A DNA stretch of 64,000 bases from Devosia aurantiaca (GTDB taxonomy: Bacteria > Pseudomonadota > Alphaproteobacteria > Rhizobiales > Devosiaceae): positions 625,001-689,000 of the forward strand of contig NZ_JAALFG010000001.1 in assembly GCF_011058215.1 (NCBI RefSeq). The letters are read 5' to 3'. Shown in pieces: positions 50,604-59,022 of this stretch. Numbering within the stretch: position 1 is the stretch's first letter; the number at the start of each line of letters is the position of its first letter. Made by a program: the position numbers and the translations under genes. The notes below the pieces were generated by a model that saw only the letters and a program-made list of their open reading frames with translations, had not been told where the DNA came from and did no database searches.

Positions 50604-51515
50604 TTAGCGGCGGTTGATGCTCTGGCGATCCAAGGCATCGCGATCGTCTTCGATCTCGACTTCGGTCTTGCGAACCGTGTCGTTGATCGTTTCCTGACGG
50701 TCCGAAACGTCCTTGCGCAGGGCGATTTCTTCGGTCACGCGCGCTTCCTTGCCGACCACTGCCTGTTCGGCATGCTCTTCGGCTTCGATCGTGCGATCCT
50801 GGAAGGCGATATCGGCATCGCTCACCCGACGGTCGACCGGACGGCGCTCGATGTTGACGCGCTCTTCATGGAGGTTGACATTCTCGCTGACGCCTTCTTC
50901 GCGAATATAGGAGCGCACGCGGACGCGGCCGAGATTGACGTCGCGCTTGCCGACGACGAGGCGCTCGTCGACCACTGGGATCACGTCTTCATCGCTGCGC
51001 GAGGAGAGCGTGTTGTCGCTGGCATAGTCGGCCGAGCCGGCGGCGCCGAACGAACCGGTAGAAGCAGCGGTGGTGGAGCCGGCAGTCGTGCCTGCGCCAT
51101 AGCCAAGGGCTTCGCTGGTGCCGGCCTGGTAGCCGGTCCAGCCTTCCGAACGCCAGCTTTCTTCGCGTTCGTTGAGGTCGATCGAGCCTTCATCGTCGAG
51201 AATGTCGAGGGCGACGTCATAATGGGCGGCAGGCAGGTTGCTGACGGCAACGAGATAGCCGCCGCGGCTCAGGCCCTCGGCATAAGAATAGCGGTCTTCG
51301 TCGGGCATGAAGAAATCGGCAAGGGCGGAGAAGAAGCCCTGGTGTTGTTCGCGGCGCTCGGTGACGGGCGTATCGCTTTCATAGCCGGGCATGAGGCTGA
51401 TGCTGTCGCGGGAGATACCGGCCTCGATCAGGCGATCGACGGCGCGCTGCGCGTCATGCTGGCTGTCGAAAATGGCGGAAAGGGTTGTCGATGCGGTCGC
51501 GGAATACTGGCTCAT
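50604..51515 (-). CDS. YflT-like/DUF2382 stress-response protein
   Basis: A 303-residue protein. The N-terminal 110 residues (AIFDSQHDAQRAVDRLIEAGISRDSISLMP, then VAVSNLPAAHYDVALDILDDEG) look like the general-stress YflT/17M domain. After a Gly/Ser/Thr-rich linker, the C-terminal part (VIPVVDERLVVGKRDVNLGRVRVRSYIREEGVSENVNLHEERVNIERRP) is DUF2382. Family knowledge links both to stress tolerance without a defined mechanism. ATG 51515 is preferred over an upstream in-frame start. The second DUF2382 gene ends 1 bp upstream on the same strand. Confidence 0.87.
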   Translation of the reverse strand: MSQYSATASTTLSAIFDSQHDAQRAVDRLIEAGISRDSISLMPGYESDTPVTERREQHQGFFSALADFFMPDEDRYSYAEGLSRGGYLVAVSNLPAAHYDVALDILDDEGSIDLNEREESWRSEGWTGYQAGTSEALGYGAGTTAGSTTAASTGSFGAAGSADYASDNTLSSRSDEDVIPVVDERLVVGKRDVNLGRVRVRSYIREEGVSENVNLHEERVNIERRPVDRRVSDADIAFQDRTIEAEEHAEQAVVGKEARVTEEIALRKDVSDRQETINDTVRKTEVEIEDDRDALDRQSINRR

Positions 51516-51516
51516 T

Positions 51517-51915
51517 TCAAATATCCTCTTCGATTGGGTTCGATTTGACGTCTTCGCGTTCGATTTTGGCGTGCTGCTTGCGTAGCTCCACCGGCAGTTC
51601 AACGGTTTGGGTGGTCTTGGTCTGACGAATGTGGATTTCTTCCCGAAGCACGAGGCGCTTCTCGACCACGAGGATTTCTTCGACCACGGGAACGATGGTC
51701 ACCCCATCCTCGGTACGAACCGGAGGGGCCGCATCAATCTCGCGATCGAGGCGTACTCGAACAACTTCCACATCCTGCCGCTCCAGCGCCGCCGACACCA
51801 ATTGCTCGGCTGTCTCGGTCTGGGTGGTGACGCGGACCCGGCTCGTAAGCAGGTCACGCTTTTCGATCGTCGCCGTCTCGGTGACGAGCTGAAGAACGTC
51901 TTCTCTGTCTTGCAT
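51517..51915 (-). CDS. DUF2382 domain protein
   Basis: A 132-residue protein with a DUF2382 core: VTIVPVVEEILVVEKRLVLREEIHIRQTKTTQTVELPVELRKQHAKIERED. It has two repeats of the strand-rich unit, the first (VTETATIEKRDLLTSRVRVTTQTET) more diverged. No signal peptide. It is directly followed by the larger YflT/DUF2382 gene, so the two are likely co-expressed and may be duplicates of one domain. Confidence 0.85.
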   Translation of the reverse strand: MQDREDVLQLVTETATIEKRDLLTSRVRVTTQTETAEQLVSAALERQDVEVVRVRLDREIDAAPPVRTEDGVTIVPVVEEILVVEKRLVLREEIHIRQTKTTQTVELPVELRKQHAKIEREDVKSNPIEEDI

Positions 51916-52065
51916 CGGCCCTGTCCGCATCTCAGGACGGGAGGAACGACCACCTGACTCTCAAGTTCCGCGAAAATAATGAGGAACCGGCTTTGTCACC
52001 GTCCCGTCATTTTTAAGAAAACTTTCACCACACCGCGCGAACATCGGCTCAGCAAGGAGTTCGCG

Positions 52066-52340
52066 ATGCGCAAAATCGAAATAGTGGACGCGGTGCGCCT
52101 GCGCTTTCCGGGGCAGAATGCCGATTTCGATCTGGGGTCGAAGTGGGTGCGCTCAGCGTGCTGATGGCGCAGGGCGAGCCGCTCTTGCAGCGCACGGTCT
52201 CGGCAGCCGCGGTCGAACAATTGCGCCCGATCGCCGAGCGATTTCGCTATGCCCTCGTGGCCAGCAGCGCGGGCGAGGGCATGATGGAGGTGAGCCTCAT
52301 CCACTGGTCGCGCCGCCCGCTTCTGCGCGTCGTCAGCTAG
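52066..52340 (+). CDS. Small conserved-looking hypothetical protein, one frameshift
   Basis: A short gene with AAGGAG about seven bases before ATG 52066. The frame breaks at the G4 run 52134-52137; adding one G joins FDLG to VEVGALSVLMAQGEPLLQRTVSAAAVEQLRPIAERF and gives 91 residues. I do not recognise the family. It has no signal peptide or membrane segment and ends RRPLLRVVS. It lies between the DUF2382 genes and infC, convergent with infC at a shared terminator. Confidence 0.65.
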
Positions 52341-52347
52341 AAACCAA

Positions 52348-52376
52348 GAAAAAGCGGGCCTTGCGACCCGCTTTTC
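52348..52376. terminator. Bidirectional terminator between the small gene and infC
   Basis: AAAAGCGGG and CCCGCTTTT arms around a GCCTTGCGA loop, with A-rich and T-rich flanks. It serves infC on the minus strand and the small gene on the plus strand. Confidence 0.9.
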
Positions 52377-52399
52377 AAAATTCTCAGATCCGGCAGCCC

Positions 52400-52936
52400 T
52401 TACTTAGGCGCCAGCACCATGACCATCTGGCGGCCTTCCGAGCGCGGCTGCGACTCGACCTTGGCCACGGCTTCGGTTTGCTCCTTGACCTTGAGCAGCA
52501 GCTGCATGCCCAGATCCTGGTGCGCCATTTCGCGGCCACGGAAACGCATCGTCACCTTGACGCGGTCGCCATCGTCCAAAAACCGTTGCACAGCCTTCAT
52601 CTTGGTTTCGTAGTCATGGGTATCGATGTTCGGCCGCAGCTGAACTTCCTTGACTTCGATGACCTTCTGCTTCTTGCGCGTTTCGGCGGCCTTCTTCTGT
52701 GCCGCGTATTTGTAGCGGCCAAGATCGAGCATCTTGGCAACGGGCGGCTGCGAATTGGCAGCGATCAGCACGAGGTCAAGCCCGGCCTCCTGCGCTTCGG
52801 CCAAAGCATCGCGCGTTCGCACGATGCCGCGGTTTTCACCTTCGGCATCGATAAGCTGGACGTCAGGGCTGGTGATATCCTCATTGGCAAGCGGCCCATC
52901 TTTCTGGGGCGCTACGGGTCTCATGGGACGACGAAT
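52400..52936 (-). CDS. infC: Translation initiation factor IF-3
   Basis: IF-3 of about 178 residues with the linker AAQKKAAETRKKQKVIEVKEVQLRP and the C-terminal domain KMKAVQRFLDDGDRVKVTMRFRGREMAHQDLG. It blocks subunit joining and checks start codons. The annotated-looking ATG at 52924 has no Shine-Dalgarno. The in-frame ATT at 52936 lies eight bases after AAGGAT and gives an IRRPMRPVAP N-terminus. An AUU start is the known autoregulatory feature of infC in E. coli, so I prefer it. It has its own terminator, and no rpmI-rplT follows. Confidence 0.9.
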   Translation of the reverse strand: MRRPMRPVAPQKDGPLANEDITSPDVQLIDAEGENRGIVRTRDALAEAQEAGLDLVLIAANSQPPVAKMLDLGRYKYAAQKKAAETRKKQKVIEVKEVQLRPNIDTHDYETKMKAVQRFLDDGDRVKVTMRFRGREMAHQDLGMQLLLKVKEQTEAVAKVESQPRSEGRQMVMVLAPK

Positions 52937-53088
52937 GGCAAGCGATCCTTGTGTTGTTCAAGCAAAGGGGTGAAGTCGAGGCTAAAATCGTGTTAGCGGC
53001 AGCTAAAGTCAACTGGCCCGGACAGGGATATTCCCTTTGTTGCGCCGGGGAAACTCACTTTCTAACTTATGAGGCGCGGTTTTCGCTC

Positions 53089-53853
53089 ATGAGCTTTACG
53101 CAATCTCTTCGTCTCGCCGTTGGCACAGGGCCCGACCAGCGTGACATCGCCGTCGAACAGCGCACCGGCGGGGCCCCGGGCCTTTTCTGGCTGAGCGGCT
53201 TTCGCTCGGTCATGAGCGGCATCAAAGCGGTGACGCTGGACACATTGGGCGCCGAACATGGCCTGCAGGTGACGCGCTTCGATTATTCCGGCCATGGTCT
53301 GTCGGGCGGCAGCTTCGACGAGGGCACCGTCAGCCGCTGGCTCGAGGAGGCGGAGGCTGTTTTTGCCACCACGAGCGGCCCGCAGATCGTCTGCGGGTCG
53401 TCGATGGGCGGCTGGCTGGCACTGCTCCTGGCGCAGCGACAACTGGCCAAAGGCGCGCCGCTCAAAGGCCTGGTGCTGATTGCGCCGGCAACCGATGCCA
53501 CCGCCACCTTGATCCCCGAGCGCATGACCAAGAAACAGGCGCGCGACCTCGAGCGGCAAGGCTGGTTCGAGCGGGAGAGCCGCTATGGCGACGGCCCTTA
53601 CCGCTACACGCAGGCGCTCGTTGAAGACGGCACAAAGCACCTGCTCTTTGGAAAGGTTATCGAAACCGGCTGCCCGGTGCATATCCTCCAGGGCGCCAAG
53701 GACCCCGACGTGCCCCATGCGCACGCGGCCAAGCTCCTGACCCACATCCTCCACGATCCGGTGACGTTCACGCTAATCCCGGATGGCGATCACCGGCTGA
53801 GCCGGGAAGAAGATTTGGAGCGGCTGCGGGCCGCCGTTTTGGCTATGGTTTGA
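53089..53853 (+). CDS. Alpha/beta hydrolase (ABHD10-like)
   Basis: A 254-residue hydrolase with the nucleophile in VCGSSMGGWLALLLA, an Asp in LQGAKDPDVPHAHA and a His in PDGDHRLSREEDL. The opening FWLSGFRSVMSGIKA and the RFDYSGHGLSGG block resemble ABHD10/BPHL-type carboxylesterases. ATG 53089 fits family length; the open frame upstream is not conserved-looking. It converges with a GNAT gene 8 bp away. The substrate is unknown. Confidence 0.9.
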   Translation: MSFTQSLRLAVGTGPDQRDIAVEQRTGGAPGLFWLSGFRSVMSGIKAVTLDTLGAEHGLQVTRFDYSGHGLSGGSFDEGTVSRWLEEAEAVFATTSGPQIVCGSSMGGWLALLLAQRQLAKGAPLKGLVLIAPATDATATLIPERMTKKQARDLERQGWFERESRYGDGPYRYTQALVEDGTKHLLFGKVIETGCPVHILQGAKDPDVPHAHAAKLLTHILHDPVTFTLIPDGDHRLSREEDLERLRAAVLAMV

Positions 53854-53861
53854 GCGGGAGC

Positions 53862-54515
53862 CTAGCCCCGCACCTTCAACTTCGTGCGCTCTACTCCACC
53901 ATCGCCAAAATTCTCCGGCTGCAACCAGCGTTCGTATTCCTCGCGCAGGGACGGCCACTCGCTGTCGAGGATCGAGAACCAGGCCGTATCGCGGCTTTCG
54001 CCTTTGACGATGCGGTCCTGCCGGGAGAGGCCTTCATGCTGGAAGCCGAAGCGGGCGGCGGCCTTCTTGGAGGGGTCGTTACGATTGTTGCATTTCCACT
54101 CGAAGCGCCGATAGCCGAGGTCGTCGAAGGCGTGGCGGGCGAAAAGAAACAGCGCTTCGGTGGCGAGGCGCGAGCGGGCCATCGCCGGTCCCCAATAGAT
54201 GCCGCCGATCTCAATCGAGGCATGCTCGGGAAAGATCCGCATCCAGGCCTGGCGGCCAACGGCCCTGCCGCTGGCTTTGTCGACTACGGCGACATAACGA
54301 TCGCCGCTGGCATTGGCGCGCTCGACGAAGTCTTCGGCCGCGGCGACGCTGTCCGGCGCATATTCGTAGAGCCAGCGATAGCGCTCCGGCACGCCTTCGC
54401 CATGAGACTGCGCGAAGAGGTCCGCCGCATGGCGCCGTTCCAGCGGCTCGAGGCGCGCATAGCGGCCATCGAGGACGACGCGCTCGGGCGCGCCTTTTGC
54501 CGGCTGCACGGTCAT
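53862..54515 (-). CDS. GNAT acetyltransferase (RimJ/RimL-like)
   Basis: A 217-residue N-acetyltransferase of the Acetyltransf_3 type: ARLEPLERRHAADLF near the start, EIGGIYWGPAMARSRLATEALFL (acetyl-CoA-binding motif region) and KCNNRNDPSKKAAARFGFQHEG at the C-terminal motif. The acceptor could be a protein N-terminus or a small molecule. It is the last gene of a queG-SDR-GNAT operon (4-bp overlap with the SDR gene). Confidence 0.92.
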   Translation of the reverse strand: MTVQPAKGAPERVVLDGRYARLEPLERRHAADLFAQSHGEGVPERYRWLYEYAPDSVAAAEDFVERANASGDRYVAVVDKASGRAVGRQAWMRIFPEHASIEIGGIYWGPAMARSRLATEALFLFARHAFDDLGYRRFEWKCNNRNDPSKKAAARFGFQHEGLSRQDRIVKGESRDTAWFSILDSEWPSLREEYERWLQPENFGDGGVERTKLKVRG

Positions 54516-55375
54516 TCTTCGCTCTCCAGGATTTGCCGCAGGCCCGCGCGGTAGTTCGGATAAAGCATCTCGATGCCGAGCGCCTGCTTGATCGCGAGGT
54601 TGGAGACCCGCTTGTTGTCGCGGTAAAAACTGCGCTGCATGGGCGACATCTCGGTGGTTTCGAAGGGAAGGTCGGGCGGCACCGGCATGCCGATCATTTC
54701 GGCGCCATAGGCGATCACGTCCTGCGGCGGCGTCGGCTCGTCGTCAGCCATGTTGAACGTGCCATCGAGCCGCCGTTCGGCGGCTAGCGCCGTTACACGG
54801 GCAATATCATCGACATGGATGCGGTTGAACACCTGGCCCGGCTTGATCACCCGCCGCGCCGTGCCGTCGCGCAGCTTGTCAAAGGTCGAGCGGCCGGGCC
54901 CATAAATGCCGGCAAGGCGCAGGATGGTGAGAGGCACGCCGCGCTGCACCGCATAATCGCGCCAGGCCTGTTCGGCGAGAACGCGGAGGTCACTGCGCAT
55001 ATTGCGCGGTACGAGGGGCACAGTTTCGTCGATCCAGGCGCCATCGAAATCGCCATAAACGCCGACGGTCGAGTAATAGCAGAGCCATTCGAGCCTGGGT
55101 GCCGCATCGAGCTCTGCCCGATGGTGCAGCAGGACGGGATCGCCATCGTCACCGGGCGCGGCGGAGAGGATGACGTGGGTCACGTGCTCCAGTGCGGCGC
55201 CCACCTCGGATCCGGGTCGCTCGCCGTCGAACACAATGGCATCGACGCCTTCAGCCTGTAGCCGTTCGGCCTTCTCCGCCAATCGCACCGTGCCGCCGAT
55301 GGCAAAGCCGCGCTCCAGCATCGCCTTGACCGCGTGCTGAGACGAGTAGCCCAGCCCGAAAAAGAACGCCTTCAT
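54512..55375 (-). CDS. NAD(P)-dependent epimerase/dehydratase-like SDR (YeeZ type)
   Basis: A 287-residue extended SDR with the nucleotide motif [15 protein letters not shown], a catalytic-type [10 protein letters not shown] segment and [12 protein letters not shown]. It matches the YeeZ-like subgroup of unknown substrate. ATG 55375 forms an ATGA overlap with the queG stop. The usual Tyr-xxx-Lys is not obvious, so catalytic activity is uncertain. Confidence 0.88.
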   Translation of the reverse strand: MKAFFFGLGYSSQHAVKAMLERGFAIGGTVRLAEKAERLQAEGVDAIVFDGERPGSEVGAALEHVTHVILSAAPGDDGDPVLLHHRAELDAAPRLEWLCYYSTVGVYGDFDGAWIDETVPLVPRNMRSDLRVLAEQAWRDYAVQRGVPLTILRLAGIYGPGRSTFDKLRDGTARRVIKPGQVFNRIHVDDIARVTALAAERRLDGTFNMADDEPTPPQDVIAYGAEMIGMPVPPDLPFETTEMSPMQRSFYRDNKRVSNLAIKQALGIEMLYPNYRAGLRQILESEE

Positions 55376-56495
55376 ACCATTCCGCTCCACTCGTCCCGCA
55401 CGGCAGGATCGGTTTCGTTATCGAGGTGCCGCTCCCGCACGGCGCTGGCCTGCTCGGGATCCAACCGCCGCAGCGCCCAGACAGCCGCCCCGCGCACCAG
55501 CGCCGAGGGATCGGCCATCCGCGACAAGACGGAGTTCACGAAGATCTCGCTTTCCGAATTGCCGATGCCAATCAGCACATTGCGCAAGAATCGCTCATGG
55601 CCGATGCGCTTGACCGGCGAGCCGGCAAACAAGGCTCTGAACCCAGCATCGTCGATCGCCACCAGCTCTGCTAAGGCCGGCCGCTCCAGTTCCGGGCGCG
55701 AACGCAGCTTGGCTTCGCGGCTGACGGAGGCGAACTTGTTCCAGGGGCAGACGGCAAGGCAATCGTCGCAGCCATAGATGCGGTTGCCCATGGGCCGACG
55801 GAATTCGCGCGGGATCGGCCCCTTATGCTCGACGCTGTAATAGGCGAGGCACCGGCGCGCATCGAGCCGGAAGGGCGCGGGAAAGGCATTGGTCGGACAG
55901 ACGTCGAGGCAGCGGGTGCAGGAGCCGCAGCTTTCCGGATGCGGCTTGTCGACCGGCAGTTCCGCCGAGGTCAGGATCGCGCCCAAAAACAACCAGGAAC
56001 CCCACTCGCGGCTGACCAGCACGGAGTGCTTGCCCTGCCAGCCAAGGCCTGCCGCCTCGGCCAGCGGCTTTTCCATCAGCGGCGCCGTATCCACAAACAC
56101 TTTGACATCGGCGCCGCCGCGTCGCGCCAGAAGGCCGGCCAATTCCTTGAGCTTGCCCTTGATTATGTCATGGTAATCGCGATTGCGCGCATAGGCCGAA
56201 ATGTTGCCGATGCTTTTTCGGCCAGCAGGTCGAGCGGATTGGTATCGGGGCCGTAATTGACGCCGAGGAGGATGGCGGAGCGCGCCTCTTCCCAGAGCCG
56301 CCGCGGATCGCCGCGCCGTTCCTCGGTTTCGGCCATCCAGGTCATTTCGGCGTGCCAACCCTGTTCGATGGCGTGGCGCAGTTTTTCTGGCAGATCCGGC
56401 CGTGCATCGGTCGTCGCAATTCCGAAAGCGTCAAAGCCCAGCGCGGCAGCACGGCTGCGCAGCTCGGCGACAAGTTTTTCGGTTTGCGTGTTCAA
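55372..56495 (-). CDS. queG: Epoxyqueuosine reductase QueG, one frameshift
   Basis: Cobalamin-dependent iron-sulfur enzyme that makes queuosine in tRNA. Two 4Fe-4S motifs, [16 protein letters not shown] and [13 protein letters not shown], and HEAT-like C-terminal repeats ([22 protein letters not shown]) are present. The frame breaks at the T5 run 56214-56218; one base restores [22 protein letters not shown] and a protein of about 374 residues. The likely start is TTG 56495 ([17 protein letters not shown]); the frame upstream is only palindromic repeat sequence. It heads queG-SDR-GNAT. Confidence 0.93.
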
Positions 56496-56497
56496 GT

Positions 56498-56589
56498 AGA
56501 CCTCATGGTGAGCCTGTCGAACCACGAGGTCGTGGCACAATGCAGGCACGGGCACGACCTCGTCCTTCGACAAGCTCAGGATGAGGTCT
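56498..56589. repeat. Dispersed palindrome, type A (CTCATGGTGAG family), copy 2
   Basis: AGACCTCAT (56498-56506) pairs with ATGAGGTCT (56581-56589); inner arms GAACCACGAGGTCGT and ACGACCTCGTCCTTCGA also pair. It starts 3 bp upstream of the queG start and supplies the GAGGT that acts as its Shine-Dalgarno. Confidence 0.85.
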
Positions 56590-56618
56590 GCTAAAAGACT
56601 TCCTCGTGCTGCAAATCC

Positions 56619-57299
56619 CTAAAAATCGAGATCGGAATAGCCTCGGCTCGGGGGCATGGCTACCACGCGGTCGTTGAGCAGCGTCCGGAAGGCCGGCCGC
56701 GACTTGATGCGGGAGTACCAGTCGCGCGTTTCGCCCGGGATTTTTGACCAGTCGAGGTCGCCCATATAGTCGAGCGTCGAAATGTGGGCCGCAAGGGCGA
56801 AATCGGCGAGGCTCATCGTGTCGCCGCCCAGCCAGTTGCGGCTGGCGAGGAGCCAGTTGAAGTAAAGGAGGTGTTCCTGAAGGTTCGCCTTGGCCGCGCG
56901 CAGCACCGAAGGCTCCGGCGTCGCGCCGCGAATGTCGCGCTTGGCGATCTTTTCCTCGAATAGGTAGCGCGTCACCTCGTCATTAAGCTTGACCAGCACC
57001 CATTCCACCAGCCGCCACATTTCAGCGCGCGACAAAGGATCGGCCGGCAGCAGGCCCTCGACAGTCTCGGGGGCATAAAGGTCTTCGACGGCATGGATAT
57101 TGGCCATGATGCCGATGATCGCCGCTTCCGTTTCGGTGAACATGATGGGCAGCGTCGCCGCTGGATTGAGCTCCAGCAATGCCTCTTCGCGCAGCCATGG
57201 CTTGATCTCATCGAGGTCGAGCGGGACGCCATATTCGGCGCACATCAGCCGGATCAGCCGGGACGCAGGATCGAGGGGATAGTGCACAAGGCTTGGCAT
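56619..57299 (-). CDS. Glutathione S-transferase family protein
   Basis: A 226-residue GST. The N-terminal thioredoxin-like part holds NPAATLPIMFTETEAAIIGI, where Pro in TLP is the conserved cis-Pro. The all-alpha C-terminal part contains the N-capping/hydrophobic-staple segment TMSLADFALAAHISTLDYMGDLDW. The class is not clear; the catalytic Ser or Cys near residue 13 is probably Ser in DPASRLIRLM. It is transcribed alone, diverging from uppP. Confidence 0.9.
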   Translation of the reverse strand: MPSLVHYPLDPASRLIRLMCAEYGVPLDLDEIKPWLREEALLELNPAATLPIMFTETEAAIIGIMANIHAVEDLYAPETVEGLLPADPLSRAEMWRLVEWVLVKLNDEVTRYLFEEKIAKRDIRGATPEPSVLRAAKANLQEHLLYFNWLLASRNWLGGDTMSLADFALAAHISTLDYMGDLDWSKIPGETRDWYSRIKSRPAFRTLLNDRVVAMPPSRGYSDLDF

Positions 57300-57406
57300 T
57301 GGACGCTCTTTTAGGGTGCCGCGGCCGCAATCCCCGCCTTGGCGCCCTGGTCGAACAGGGCTAGAAGCTTGGCCGCAACGGCTATTTTGTTGAGTTAGGG
57401 GATCAG

Positions 57407-58219
57407 ATGAACGCCGATCAAGGTCTTTTTGTGCCGCTGGTCCTCGGAATTCTCGAAGGGCTTACCGAATTCCTGCCGGTAAGCTCAACGGGCCATCTGC
57501 TTCTGGCCGGCCATTTCTTCGGCCTCACCCAGCCGGCGACCTTTATCGTCCTGATCCAGCTCGGCGCCATCCTGGCCGTCGTCACGGTCTATTTTGCGAA
57601 GATCGGGCTGCTGATCCGCGATGCCCTAACCGGAAAGAAGGAAGCCTGGCAGTTTGCCCTTTCGGTCATTCTCGCCTGCTTCCCGGCCGTTATCGCCGGC
57701 GTGCTACTGCGCGAATATATCCAGGGCGAGCTTTGGGAATCGGCAACGCTGATCTGCTGGACCCTGCTGATCGGCGGCGTCATCCTGCTGATCGTCGATC
57801 GCCTGCCGCTCCAGCCGAAGTACGACGATATCTACCGGTTTCCCTGGCATCTAGCGCTGATCGTCGGCTTGTTCCAGATGATCTCGCTGATCCCCGGCGT
57901 TTCGCGCTCCGGCTCGACCGTGGTGGGTGGTATGCTCTTTGGCGCATCGAAGCGCGCGGCTGCAGAATTTACCTTCTTTATCGCGCTGCCGATCATGGTC
58001 GGCGCCTTCGGCTACGATCTCTACAAGAGCCGCGACATGATCGACGGCTCGATCGCGATCAGCGTGGCCATCGGCTTTGCGGCGGCCTTCGTGGTCGGCG
58101 CGCTGGTCGTGCGCTACTTGCTCAACTTCGTGTCCCGCTATGGCTTTGCGCCTTTCGCCTGGTGGCGCATCCTGGTGGGCGCCGCCGGGCTCGTAGCGAT
58201 CTATGCGTTCGGGCGCTGA
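57407..58219 (+). CDS. uppP: Undecaprenyl-diphosphatase
   Basis: A 270-residue membrane enzyme (BacA family) that recycles undecaprenyl pyrophosphate, the lipid carrier of peptidoglycan and O-antigen. Both catalytic signatures are present: GILEGLTEFLPVSSTGHLLL near residues 14-33 and PGVSRSGSTVVGGM near 165-178. About eight transmembrane segments. It diverges from the GST gene and converges with lolA six bases later. Confidence 0.97.
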   Translation: MNADQGLFVPLVLGILEGLTEFLPVSSTGHLLLAGHFFGLTQPATFIVLIQLGAILAVVTVYFAKIGLLIRDALTGKKEAWQFALSVILACFPAVIAGVLLREYIQGELWESATLICWTLLIGGVILLIVDRLPLQPKYDDIYRFPWHLALIVGLFQMISLIPGVSRSGSTVVGGMLFGASKRAAAEFTFFIALPIMVGAFGYDLYKSRDMIDGSIAISVAIGFAAAFVVGALVVRYLLNFVSRYGFAPFAWWRILVGAAGLVAIYAFGR

Positions 58220-58225
58220 GCGCTC

Positions 58226-58855
58226 TTAACGCGGCGGTTCCCGGCCGGAATAGGTGGCAGGGAAGGTGAAGAAGTTGTCGGGGATATCGACATTCTTCTG
58301 CACGTCATAAAGCGAGAAGGTGAGCTCGGCGCCGCTGGGCTCAACCAGCGTCCACTGCGCCAGATCCTTGGTTTCGGTGTCAAAGATCAGCGACACCTGC
58401 ACCGTGCCGGCGACGGTGTTGTCGACCACGGTGATCGACATGTAGCCGTCCGAATTGGTGATGTTGACGACATTGGCAGTGAGGAGATCGATGTTGTCGC
58501 CCAAGAACTGGCGCAGCGGGATCGAGTCCTGCGGATAGGCGTAATAGGTTTCTTCGCGCCGATCGATGACGTAGAAGCCCCGGCCGATCGAGACGATTTC
58601 TTCGCGGCTCGGCGGCGCATAGCGGAAGGCGATCTTGCTGGGGCGCTCGAGAAAGAAAGTTCCTTCCTGACGGCCGCCTTGGGTATCGATCTGCAGGAAC
58701 CGTCCGGCCATGGTCCGGATCGAGGAATTGTAGCTGTTGATCTCGCCGATCAGCGCCTGTTCCTCGGGCGTCAGCGCCCGATCGAGCGCCAGCGCCGGCA
58801 GGGTCGTGGCACAGGCGGCAGCGAAGCCGAACATGAGGGCATGGCGACGGTTCAT
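58226..58855 (-). CDS. lolA: Outer-membrane lipoprotein carrier protein LolA
   Basis: A 209-residue periplasmic chaperone with a signal peptide (RRHALMFGFAAACATTLPALA). The LolA block is RTMAGRFLQIDTQGGRQEGTFFLERPSKIAFRYAPPSREEIVSIGRGFYVIDRR. It carries lipoproteins from LolCDE to the outer membrane. It lies downstream of ftsK on the minus strand, the common ftsK-lolA order, but a strong hairpin separates them. Confidence 0.94.
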   Translation of the reverse strand: MNRRHALMFGFAAACATTLPALALDRALTPEEQALIGEINSYNSSIRTMAGRFLQIDTQGGRQEGTFFLERPSKIAFRYAPPSREEIVSIGRGFYVIDRREETYYAYPQDSIPLRQFLGDNIDLLTANVVNITNSDGYMSITVVDNTVAGTVQVSLIFDTETKDLAQWTLVEPSGAELTFSLYDVQKNVDIPDNFFTFPATYSGREPPR

Positions 58856-58974
58856 GGGCAGACTTTCCTCCGAAAGGGTGACGCTATTGACCCTAGGCTA
58901 TGCAGTAATTGCGGCAAGAGGTGGAAGTTCCGATCACGCGTTGCGGCAGCTGCTGATTGGACATCCCGATACAA

Positions 58975-59002
58975 AACCGCCGGCGCTTTCGCACCGGCGG
59001 TT
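58975..59002 (-). terminator. Terminator after ftsK
   Basis: AACCGCCGG (58975-58983) and CCGGCGGTT (58994-59002) form a 9-bp stem; on the minus strand it is followed by TTTGT. It is 21 bp past the ftsK stop. Confidence 0.88.
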
Positions 59003-59022
59003 CAAATCGACGGGTGATATCG

